From the NCBI GenBank assembly GCA_002733665.1, contig NVWM01000001.1, forward strand, positions 166,196-230,195: 64,000 nt of DNA, given 5' to 3'. Shown here piece after piece: positions 16,667-23,954 of the stretch. Each line of letters begins with the position of its first letter. Position 1 is the stretch's first letter. The position numbers and the translations under genes are program-made. Source of the stretch: Lutibacter sp. (GTDB lineage Bacteria; Bacteroidota; Bacteroidia; Flavobacteriales; Flavobacteriaceae). The notes beneath the pieces were generated by a model, which worked only from the letters and a program-made list of their open reading frames with translations, did not search any database and was not told the origin of the DNA.

Positions 16667-17317
16667 ATGGATATTATTAGTTGTGTTATTTTTGATATGG
16701 ATGGTGTTATTGTAAACACAGAACCGCTACATAAAAAAGCTTATTTCAAGACATTTAAATTTTTAGATTTAGATGTTTCCGACGAATTGTATCATTCATT
16801 AACTGGCTCTTCTACTATAAATGCTTTTCAGAAATTGATAAACCATTTTGACCTACATTTAAATCCTGAAGAATTAGTTCTACAAAAAAGAGCCTATTTC
16901 AATGAGTTATTTATAACAGATTCAGATTTACAATTAATTGAAGGAGTAGAAGATATAATTAAATATTTTTATAATAACGGAACAACACTCGTACTTGCGT
17001 CTTCGGCATCAAATGGCACTATCAATCGTGTTTTTGAGAGATTTGATTTAAATAAGTATTTTATAGGAAAATTGAGCGGTGCAGACTTAAAAGAGTCTAA
17101 ACCTCATCCCGAAATATTTGAAAATGCAGCAAAATTAGCTAACACTCCAAAAAATAAATGTATCGTAATTGAAGATTCTGACAATGGAGTGATTGCAGCA
17201 AATAGAGCAGGAATTTTTTGTGTAGGTTATCGTAGCGAACATTCTAAAATGCAAACGTTGGCAACTGCTGATATGGTGATTGAAAGTTTTGAGGAGTTAA
17301 AAAAACTACCTATCTGA
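16667..17317 (+). CDS. HAD hydrolase, beta-phosphoglucomutase-like
   Basis: A 216-residue HAD-superfamily protein with a C1-type helical cap. Motif I FDMDGVIVNTEPLH gives catalytic aspartates D8 and D10. Motif II lies in LASSAS, the motif K is in ESKPHPEIFENAA, and motif III is VIEDSDNGVIAA. This set is typical of the beta-phosphoglucomutase / 2-deoxyglucose-6-phosphate phosphatase / YcjU group, so it acts on a small sugar phosphate in the cytoplasm. The exact substrate is open. It sits 3 nt after the DCC gene. Confidence 0.88.
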   Translation: MDIISCVIFDMDGVIVNTEPLHKKAYFKTFKFLDLDVSDELYHSLTGSSTINAFQKLINHFDLHLNPEELVLQKRAYFNELFITDSDLQLIEGVEDIIKYFYNNGTTLVLASSASNGTINRVFERFDLNKYFIGKLSGADLKESKPHPEIFENAAKLANTPKNKCIVIEDSDNGVIAANRAGIFCVGYRSEHSKMQTLATADMVIESFEELKKLPI

Positions 17318-17333
17318 TTAGAGATTAATTACT

Positions 17334-18179
17334 TTAATTTTCAATTGGCAATTCGTGTAAACTTCCCCATTCTGTCCATGAACCATCATAAACAGTATTG
17401 TTTTTACGTCCCGTAATTTCTGCTCCCAATGCTAATATACATGCAGTAATTCCTGAGCCGCAAGAAAAGGTAGCACTGCTACCTCCTGCAATTATTGGAT
17501 TAAATATTTCAATTAACTCTTCTTTTGACTTCATATTTCCTTCAACCAATAAATCGTTATAATGCAAGTTCCTAGAATTTGGAATATGTCCTGAACGCAA
17601 CCCTTTTCTTGGTTCTTCTTTGACTCCATCAAACCTATCTTCAGAACGAGCATCAATAATAGTTTTCTTTTTATCAGAAATAGAATTTAGAACAGCTTTA
17701 TAATCACAAAAATAATTTTGATTAAAATCAGCAATAAAGTTACCTAAATCACCTTTATATTTTGAAGTATTTTCTTTTGGGAAATTTCTTTTATTCCATT
17801 CAGGAAATCCACCATCTAAAACAGCAATATTATGATGTCCCATAGACTTAAACATCCACCAAACTCTTGGACTCGTATATATTCCAATAGTATCATAAAC
17901 AACAATCTTTGATTCTTTATTTATTCCTATTTTTTGTGCTTGTTCTTGAAATTTATCAGGTGATAACATCATATTTGGAAAGGGAGAAGATGTGTCTGAA
18001 AAAGTGTTTTTTATATCAAAAAAACGAGTACCTATAATCTGAAGGTTAGAATTTTTAAATTCATTTTTCTCCCAAGTAATTTTTCGCATAGTTGCGTCAA
18101 TTATCACTAAGTTTGGATTGTTTAAATTTTGATTTAACCAATCTACAGTAACTAATGGTGATGCCATCTTTATACTCAA
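17334..18179 (-). CDS. Sulfurtransferase (rhodanese, SseA type)
   Basis: A 281-residue tandem-rhodanese protein. The N-terminal inactive domain covers about 1-145. The catalytic domain carries the active-site loop CGSGIT (about residues 240-245), and that loop form is usual for 3-mercaptopyruvate sulfurtransferases rather than thiosulfate enzymes (CRxGxT). Interdomain and C-terminal motifs (RVWWMFKSMGH, VYDGSWTEWG) are conserved. It moves sulfur from mercaptopyruvate to thiols or cyanide in the cytoplasm. The ATG at 18167 is an alternative start, 4 codons downstream. Convergent with the HAD gene. Confidence 0.9.
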   Translation of the reverse strand: MSIKMASPLVTVDWLNQNLNNPNLVIIDATMRKITWEKNEFKNSNLQIIGTRFFDIKNTFSDTSSPFPNMMLSPDKFQEQAQKIGINKESKIVVYDTIGIYTSPRVWWMFKSMGHHNIAVLDGGFPEWNKRNFPKENTSKYKGDLGNFIADFNQNYFCDYKAVLNSISDKKKTIIDARSEDRFDGVKEEPRKGLRSGHIPNSRNLHYNDLLVEGNMKSKEELIEIFNPIIAGGSSATFSCGSGITACILALGAEITGRKNNTVYDGSWTEWGSLHELPIEN

Positions 18180-18300
18180 ATTTTATATTTTTTTTAATAA
18201 AAAAACTGAAGGTTGAATACTAAAAACTTAGTACTCTTTACGCTTCTTCTAATCTACGGAAACTCTTAAAAGCAGCTATTTATAGTTGTTTAGTTAGTTA

Positions 18301-19608
18301 TTATTTTACTGCTTTATAATTATCATCCCAATTCTTGACATGAGGTTCTCCCAATTTCCCTACAGATTTTGCAACCAACATTGATACTGCTGCATCTCCT
18401 GTTACATTAACAACTGTTCTACACATATCTAATGGTCTATCGACAGCAAAAATAAGTGCCAATCCTGCTTCTGGAATTCCGGCATAACCAAGTACTCCAA
18501 CCAACATTACCATTCCTGCTCCTGGAACTGCTGCAGAACCTATCGATGCTAGTGTTGCTGTTGCTATAATTCCAAGTTGTGTCCCTAAAGTCAAATCCAT
18601 ACCAAAGGCTTGAGCAATAAATACTGCTGCTACTGCTTGATACAAACTTGTACCATCCATATTAATTGTTGCGCCTATTGGTAACACAAAACTTGAAACT
18701 TCTTCTTCTACTCCAAGATGTTCCGTTACTCGCTCCATTGTAACTGGTAGAGTTGCTGCACTTGAACTTGTTGAAAAGGCTAATAATTGTGCAGGAGAGA
18801 TTCCATTCATAAAAAATTTAGGCTTCTTTTTTGTAAATGCTAAAACTAATATGTTATAAAAAACAATCATTACAGACAATCCTGCAACAACAGTTAATGC
18901 ATACCAACCTAATGCTTTAAATAAATCTATACTTGGTGATTCTACTACCAATGCTGCCAATAATGCGAATACACCATAAGGAGCAGCAAGCATTATTAAA
19001 TCTACCATTTTGAGGATTACTTCATTAAATCCATCGAAGAAATCTTTAACCGTTTTTCCTTTTTCTTCTGGAATTAAAATTAGTCCTATTCCAAAAAATA
19101 CAGCGAAAAATATTACTTGTAGCATATTTCGATTGCTAGTAGCTGCAGCAAAAATATTTTGTGGAACCAAATCTTCTAGAGCTTGTAATGGACCACTCTC
19201 TTTTTGACTTTTTGCTTCATCTTTATATTTAGTTGTACTTCCACCATAATTTTCGACCATTTCTATACGGGTTTCTTCAGAAATAGAATTCCCTGGTTTT
19301 ATAATATTAACTAACATCAGACCTATTGAAACCGCAATTACTGTAGTTACAATATAGATTCCAATGGTTCTACCTCCCATTTGAGATAGTTTTGAAATAT
19401 CTTTTAAATCTGACACTCCTTTAATCAAGGCTGCAAGAATTAAAGGTATGGCTATCATTTTCAATACATTGATGAATATTTTTCCAAATGGTTTTATCCA
19501 ATCTTGCACAAATTCTTTACCTCCATCAAAATTTGTCATTAAAATTCCAACTATTATTCCCAATGCCATTCCTAGCAATATTTTCCAATGTAATGCGAGT
19601 TTTTTCAT
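18301..19608 (-). CDS. Dicarboxylate/amino acid:cation symporter (DAACS family)
   Basis: A 435-residue inner-membrane transporter of the glutamate/aspartate/C4-dicarboxylate symporter family. Eight hydrophobic segments are visible and both re-entrant hairpins are recognisable: STSSSAATLPVTM (HP1) and the GAAVPGAGMVML region (HP2). The NMDGT motif of TM7 (ATINMDGTSLYQAVAAVF) and the R..V in TM8 (DRPLDMCRTVVNVTGDAA) are intact; the arginine in TM8 fits dicarboxylate or acidic amino acid substrates. Sodium- or proton-coupled uptake is inferred from the family. Single gene. Confidence 0.92.
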   Translation of the reverse strand: MKKLALHWKILLGMALGIIVGILMTNFDGGKEFVQDWIKPFGKIFINVLKMIAIPLILAALIKGVSDLKDISKLSQMGGRTIGIYIVTTVIAVSIGLMLVNIIKPGNSISEETRIEMVENYGGSTTKYKDEAKSQKESGPLQALEDLVPQNIFAAATSNRNMLQVIFFAVFFGIGLILIPEEKGKTVKDFFDGFNEVILKMVDLIMLAAPYGVFALLAALVVESPSIDLFKALGWYALTVVAGLSVMIVFYNILVLAFTKKKPKFFMNGISPAQLLAFSTSSSAATLPVTMERVTEHLGVEEEVSSFVLPIGATINMDGTSLYQAVAAVFIAQAFGMDLTLGTQLGIIATATLASIGSAAVPGAGMVMLVGVLGYAGIPEAGLALIFAVDRPLDMCRTVVNVTGDAAVSMLVAKSVGKLGEPHVKNWDDNYKAVK

Positions 19609-19768
19609 GTATTTGTTTAAAATTTAGCCGAAAGATAAAAAAACTATATAATTAAAGTTCTTATATCTTTATAAAAAATGAAAAAATAGTGTTTTGAAAA
19701 AAAATGTGACTAATATTTGTATCTTGTGTCATATTAAATGAATAATCACTTAACAAAAATAAAACATC

Positions 19769-20413
19769 ATGAGCGGAATTTTAGATTTATTAAAAGGACC
19801 AATGGGCAAAATGCTTATTAGTGGAGCAAGTAAACAATTAGGTATGGGAGAAAATAAAGCGCAAAGTGCTTTAAGTACTGCCTTACCGTTAATATTAGGG
19901 GCAATGAAAAATAATGCTTCAACTCCTGATGGTGCTGCAGGATTATTAGGCGCACTTGGAAATGCCAAACATAGTGGTGGAATTTTAGACAACCTTGGAA
20001 GTATTCTTGGTGGTGGCGGGATCGACCAAAATGTAATGGATGATGGTGCTGGAATCTTAGGGCACGTATTTGGAGGAAGAGAACAAAATGTTGCTCAAGC
20101 AGTTAGTAAATCAAGTGGAATTGATTTAGGAAGTGCTATGAATATCTTAAAAGTTGCAGGCCCTTTTTTAATGGGAGCTTTAGGAAAAGAAACTCGCTCA
20201 CAAGGTGTTACTAACCAAAGTGGTCTTGGAAATTTACTTGGTGGAATGCTAGGAGGCGGACAAAAAGAACAACAAAGTCTTGTAAATAGATTATTAGACG
20301 CTGATGGTGATGGAAGTATTATTGATGATGTTGCTGGAATGTTATTGAGTGGTGGCGGAAAGAAAAAAGGAGGCTTAGGAAGTTTGCTTGGAGGTTTATT
20401 CGGAAAAAGATAA
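19769..20413 (+). CDS. DUF937 domain protein (YidB-like)
   Basis: A 214-residue protein of the DUF937/YidB family, with high Gly/Ala/Leu content and repeated GLLGAL, GGGGID and LLGGML segments. There is no signal peptide. A segment DADGDGSIIDDVAGM near residue 175 looks like a dockerin/EF-hand type calcium loop, a frequent ending of this family in Bacteroidota. Function unknown. A possible promoter (TTG at 19694, TATCTTG at 19720) precedes it and a good terminator follows, so it is probably a single-gene unit. Confidence 0.8.
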   Translation: MSGILDLLKGPMGKMLISGASKQLGMGENKAQSALSTALPLILGAMKNNASTPDGAAGLLGALGNAKHSGGILDNLGSILGGGGIDQNVMDDGAGILGHVFGGREQNVAQAVSKSSGIDLGSAMNILKVAGPFLMGALGKETRSQGVTNQSGLGNLLGGMLGGGQKEQQSLVNRLLDADGDGSIIDDVAGMLLSGGGKKKGGLGSLLGGLFGKR

Positions 20414-20440
20414 TATCTTTAAAAATATATACACTAAAAA

Positions 20441-20465
20441 AGACTGAACATTGTTCAGTCTTTTT
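20441..20465 (+). terminator. Terminator after DUF937 gene
   Basis: Inverted repeat GACTGAAC / GTTCAGTC with loop ATT, flanked by A6 and T5. Confidence 0.88.
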
Positions 20466-20504
20466 ATTTGGTTTTGTATTTTTGCACTCTTAAATAGTTA
20501 ACTA

Positions 20505-20807
20505 ATGGATAAATTGAAAGAGCGCTGGGGAATTACATCAAATTGGCAAATAGTAGCAATTTTTATGGCTTTTGCCGTAAATGGATCTTTTGCTGCTTGG
20601 ATTGCAAAGCCACTTACTGAAATTATTGGAATAAGCTCAGAAACAAATGGTTGGTTATTTTGGGCAATAAGAGTTCCTCTTATTTTTATAATCTACCAAA
20701 TTACCTTACCTCTTTCTGGATGGATATTCGGTCAATTTAAATTCTTTTGGAATATGGAAAAAAAGATGCTAAAACGCATGGGATTTAAACGTTTCTTTCC
20801 TGAATAA
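20505..20807 (+). CDS. Small membrane protein, DUF6787-like
   Basis: A 100-residue protein with two membrane segments (about 18-36 and 50-70) and a basic C-terminal tail (MEKKMLKRMGFKRFFPE). It starts with the conserved flavobacterial MDKLKERWGITSNWQ. I place it in the DUF6787 family from memory of this start; function unknown. Its stop is 3 nt from the stop of the convergent small membrane gene. Confidence 0.65.
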   Translation: MDKLKERWGITSNWQIVAIFMAFAVNGSFAAWIAKPLTEIIGISSETNGWLFWAIRVPLIFIIYQITLPLSGWIFGQFKFFWNMEKKMLKRMGFKRFFPE

Positions 20808-20809
20808 AT

Positions 20810-21088
20810 CTAATCAATATCTATAATTGTAGCGACTTTTTCTTTATTAAACACATACGTGTATAACCACATCAATGTGAATGTTGGTATTACATCTAAC
20901 ATTGGTAATGCTTCCTCTACAAATGTTATTGCAGCAGCAATTTTACCCTTTTTCCCTTTATATAACTTCGTCATTAAATAAGCAGATAATGGAGCCCAAA
21001 TTATATCAAAGAATGGAAAAATGAATGACACATATCCTAAAGCATCAAACAATAAACCAAGAAGTAATTTTTTATATTTTTTATTCAT
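20810..21088 (-). CDS. Small membrane protein, unknown
   Basis: A 92-residue protein with two or three hydrophobic segments (about 7-28, 30-42 and 66-82). The pattern FPFFDIIWAPLSAYLMTKLYKG..GKIAAAITFVEEALPMLDVIPTFTLMW is seen in small flavobacterial inner-membrane proteins. No signal peptide or catalytic motif; function unknown. It ends close to the convergent DUF6787-like gene and lies 38 nt downstream of msrA on the same strand, so it may be read through from msrA. Confidence 0.65.
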   Translation of the reverse strand: MNKKYKKLLLGLLFDALGYVSFIFPFFDIIWAPLSAYLMTKLYKGKKGKIAAAITFVEEALPMLDVIPTFTLMWLYTYVFNKEKVATIIDID

Positions 21089-21126
21089 TTATATTTTTTA
21101 CTAAATATATAACAAATAAGATGCCA

Positions 21127-21774
21127 TTATTGTTTCTTCAATTTCTCTTTATACATTTTTTGAAACTTCTCTAACTTTGGATTTATAACAACTTGACAAT
21201 AACCTTGATTTTTATTGTTGTTATAATAATCTTGATGGTAGTTATCGGCAACGTAAAAAACATCAAATGCAGTTACTTCAGTAACAATTTTATCTTCAAA
21301 AGCACCACTTTTATCTAATGCATTTATCATTTCGTTTGCAGCATCTTTTTGCGAATCATTATGATAAAATACAGCAGATCTATATTGTGTTCCTCTGTCT
21401 GCTCCTTGACGATTTAATGTTGTTGGATTATGTGTATTAAAAAAAATGTCTAGCAATTCATTGAAAGATAAAATAGTTGGATCAAATGCAATATGAATAA
21501 CCTCTGCATGACCCGTTTTACCTGTAGTTACTGCATTGTAACTTGGATTTTTTATATGACCTCCCGAATAACCAGATTCTACTTTTTGAACTCCTTCTAA
21601 TTGCTCAAAAATGGCTTCTGTACACCAAAAACATCCTCCTCCAAAAGTTGCTAATTCCATATTGTCTGTATTCATTACTATTTCTTCTTTTACTGATTTT
21701 TTTTCTTGTTTTTGCGCTTGAGTTGTACAAGACATCATTACTAAACCTAAAATAACTATTCCTAAATGTTTCAT
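21127..21774 (-). CDS. msrA: Peptide methionine sulfoxide reductase MsrA, lipoprotein form
   Basis: A 215-residue MsrA with a lipoprotein signal (VMMSC, lipid cysteine 16), so it is exported. The active-site motif GGGCFWC has the catalytic cysteine at 48. Further family motifs are GYSGG, GHAEVI, FNTHNPTTLNRQGADRGTQYRS and the final NHQDYY-like segment (DNYHQDYYNNN). It reduces methionine-S-sulfoxide in periplasmic proteins. No MsrB is fused. A TAAATTTG box lies about 46 nt before the start codon. Confidence 0.93.
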   Translation of the reverse strand: MKHLGIVILGLVMMSCTTQAQKQEKKSVKEEIVMNTDNMELATFGGGCFWCTEAIFEQLEGVQKVESGYSGGHIKNPSYNAVTTGKTGHAEVIHIAFDPTILSFNELLDIFFNTHNPTTLNRQGADRGTQYRSAVFYHNDSQKDAANEMINALDKSGAFEDKIVTEVTAFDVFYVADNYHQDYYNNNKNQGYCQVVINPKLEKFQKMYKEKLKKQ

Positions 21775-21819
21775 TTGTTATTAATTTAGGATTGAGTCGA
21801 AACTTTTATAAGTTGATTA

Positions 21820-21827
21820 CAAATTTA
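21820..21827 (-). promoter_or_regulatory. TAAATTTG -7 box of msrA
   Basis: Fits TAnnTTTG on the minus strand and would give a leader of about 40 nt. No clear -33 TTG was seen. Confidence 0.4.
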
Positions 21828-21850
21828 ATTAAATATGCATTATAAACACA

Positions 21851-21940
21851 CTTGACTTTGTCATTTTAAAACGGTACATTCGCTTATCGTTTGATATAAA
21901 CAATTAAAAAAGTTCATATCATTACATTGTAGCCAATTAA
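21851..21940 (+). repeat. Left flank of cassette-like unit 2
   Basis: Contains CTTGACTTT, ATTCGCTTATCGT, ATATAAA, TTCATATCATTACATTG and CAATTA in the same order as the left flank at 7410-7500. Confidence 0.72.
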
Positions 21941-21949
21941 AAAAACCAT

Positions 21950-22684
21950 ATGAAGAGAATTACATTATTATTGTTTACTATTTGTTCGCTAAATGCAATT
22001 GGACAAGAAAAACTAAAAATTGAAATTGATAATCCTGAACCTAGAGTTGGACAAAAAGTAATTTTCTCTTTCAATCTTGATTTCTTTACCAAATATTTAA
22101 AACCCGAATTAGGAACCAGTATTGAACTCACAAATTCAACTTCAATAAACGGAATTAAATCAAAAGGTTTTGAAAGAATTATAATATTCCGCGAAGCAAA
22201 AAAACATAAAGTCGGACCATTCGAATTTGAATTTAATGGAAAAAATTATATAACGAATTCAATTGAAATAAATGTATTGCCAAAACTACCCTTTGAAAGT
22301 GGTTTATGGATAAGGCTTACTGAATCAAATGGTCAAAAATATCTAATACTTGAACAACTTATAAGTAATGTGTCTAATAAAAAAGACAATAAAAACGGCA
22401 CAGGTTATTCTCATACAATTGGAGGCGTAAAAGCCAAAGGTGTTGAATTTGCCAAATTAAAAGAAAACTTAACAAATAAATTAGACTTAAGCAACTATAG
22501 TTCTTCTTCATATGGTTTAAGACCTGAAGATGCAGAATTATTTGATGTAGGGTTTTCTTATTCGATTAAAAAATACAAGGTTAAATTTAATAATAATTTT
22601 AAAAATAAATATATACTGACCAAAAAAGACATAATCAACTTACCCAAAAATCAAAAAGTTGAGAAAATAACATTGAAAAAATAA
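21950..22684 (+). CDS. Secreted protein with BatD-like N-terminal domain, cassette gene
   Basis: A 244-residue protein with a signal peptide (cleavage near LNAIGQ). Residues 22-115 read like a single immunoglobulin-like repeat of BatD proteins: PRVGQKVIFSFNL at the start and a FEFNGKNYITNSIEINVLP ending. The remainder (about 116-244) has no family I recognise and ends in a lysine-rich tail. It is much shorter than a full BatD and lacks its membrane segments. The gene lies alone between flanks shared with the unit at 7.4-8.9 kb, so it is probably mobile cassette cargo. Function unknown. Confidence 0.6.
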   Translation: MKRITLLLFTICSLNAIGQEKLKIEIDNPEPRVGQKVIFSFNLDFFTKYLKPELGTSIELTNSTSINGIKSKGFERIIIFREAKKHKVGPFEFEFNGKNYITNSIEINVLPKLPFESGLWIRLTESNGQKYLILEQLISNVSNKKDNKNGTGYSHTIGGVKAKGVEFAKLKENLTNKLDLSNYSSSSYGLRPEDAELFDVGFSYSIKKYKVKFNNNFKNKYILTKKDIINLPKNQKVEKITLKK

Positions 22685-22703
22685 CTGGTCACAACAATAT
22701 GTA

Positions 22704-22829
22704 TAATTAATTGCTTGGTTCTGTGTATACTTGGAAAATCCTACGGATTTCCCTTTGGTTCGTTTTCTTTTACTAATTTAGTTGCTAGACAATGCAACTA
22801 ACCATACACAAACCGATAAGCGGAACTCC
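22704..22829 (+). repeat. Right flank of cassette-like unit 2
   Basis: Shares ATTGCTTGGTTCT, TTTACTAATTTAG, CATACACAAAC and CGATAAGCGGAACTCC with the right flank at 8719-8861. It also contains the inverted repeats TTAGTTGC/GCAACTAA and AAATCC/GGATTT, so the single strand can form a branched hairpin, like integron attC sites. Confidence 0.72.
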
Positions 22830-22833
22830 TAAA

Positions 22834-23859
22834 TTACAACCTCAATTCACCTATTTCTTGAACAGTTTTATCTAGCATTACATCAGTAAAATTAAGATGT
22901 GTAACCATTCGTAGTTTACCTTCTCCCATAGAAATAAGTAAAATGTCTTTTTCTGCAAGTTTATTTACAAATTCATTTTCATCAACACCATCAGCAACAT
23001 AAAAAATCACAATATTAGTTTCGATTTGCTCAACTTTTTTAATCAAAAAAGAATTTTCAAGTGCTTCACCTAATGCTTTGGCTCTTTTATGATCTTCAGC
23101 CAATCTATCTACATGATTATCTAACGCATATGTTATTGCGGCAGCCAAATAGCCAACTTGTCGCATAGCACCACCAAACAATTTACGAAGACGTAATGCT
23201 TTTGCAATATGCTCCTTAGAGCCGATTAACAACGAACCTATTGGCGCTCCTAGCCCTTTTGACATACAAACAGAAATTGTATCAAACAATTCACCATATT
23301 GCTCTGGAGTTTCACCTTTGGCAACCAATGCATTAAACAACCTCGCACCATCTAAATGAAATGCTAAACTATGCTCTTGACATACACTTTTAATTCTTTT
23401 CAACTCGTTGATATCCCAACAAGCACCTCCACCTTTATTCGTTGTATTCTCTATAGTTACCAAACTTGTTTTAGCCAAATGATAATTATTTGGATCATTT
23501 ATTTTTTCTCGTACTTGATTGGCAGTAAACATCCCTCTATTACCATCAATTAATGCGCAGGAAACTCCAGAATTAAAAGACGCTCCACCTCCTTCAAAAT
23601 TATATACATGCGCCCATTTATCACAAATTAATTGTTCGCTTGGTTGCGTATGTATCTTTATTGCTGTCTGATTTGCCATTGTTCCTGAAGGAAAAAATAG
23701 TGCTGCTTCTTTTCCAAACAATTTTGAAACCTTTTCTTCTAGATGATTTACCGTTGGATCGTGCTTAAAAACATCATCACCGACTTCAGCATTCATCATA
23801 AACTCCAACATTTCAGGAGTTGGTTTGGTAACGGTATCACTTATTAAATTTATTTTCAT
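22834..23859 (-). CDS. ltaE: Low-specificity L-threonine aldolase
   Basis: A 341-residue PLP-dependent fold-type I enzyme that splits L-threonine or L-allo-threonine to glycine and acetaldehyde. The start INLISDTVTKPTPEM is the typical GLY1/LtaE opening, FFPSGTMANQTAI binds the phosphate, and the PLP lysine lies in SVCMSKGLGAPIG. Glycine supply is the likely role. The ATG is the end of repeat element C, which fills the whole gap to the upstream metalloprotease gene (stop at 23955), so the two genes may be co-transcribed. Confidence 0.93.
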   Translation of the reverse strand: MKINLISDTVTKPTPEMLEFMMNAEVGDDVFKHDPTVNHLEEKVSKLFGKEAALFFPSGTMANQTAIKIHTQPSEQLICDKWAHVYNFEGGGASFNSGVSCALIDGNRGMFTANQVREKINDPNNYHLAKTSLVTIENTTNKGGGACWDINELKRIKSVCQEHSLAFHLDGARLFNALVAKGETPEQYGELFDTISVCMSKGLGAPIGSLLIGSKEHIAKALRLRKLFGGAMRQVGYLAAAITYALDNHVDRLAEDHKRAKALGEALENSFLIKKVEQIETNIVIFYVADGVDENEFVNKLAEKDILLISMGEGKLRMVTHLNFTDVMLDKTVQEIGELRL

Positions 23860-23948
23860 GTGTTATAATTTATTGCTTTTAAAGGTCACATGTGTTCGCT
23901 ATTAATCATTTTCCTTTGGTTATAAAACTTTTAATATGCTCGTTTTAT
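23857..23948 (-). repeat. 92/93-nt start-codon element, copy C (ltaE)
   Basis: Layout as in the others: ATAAAACGAGCATATTAAAA, variable part, GATTAATAGCGAACACATG, TGACC, A/T spacer, AACACATG. It begins 6 nt after the stop codon of the upstream protease gene. CATGTG and the start-codon CACATG are complementary. In this copy the longer small frame is broken by a 1-nt shift and a stop. Confidence 0.85.
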
Positions 23949-23954
23949 ATTCTT

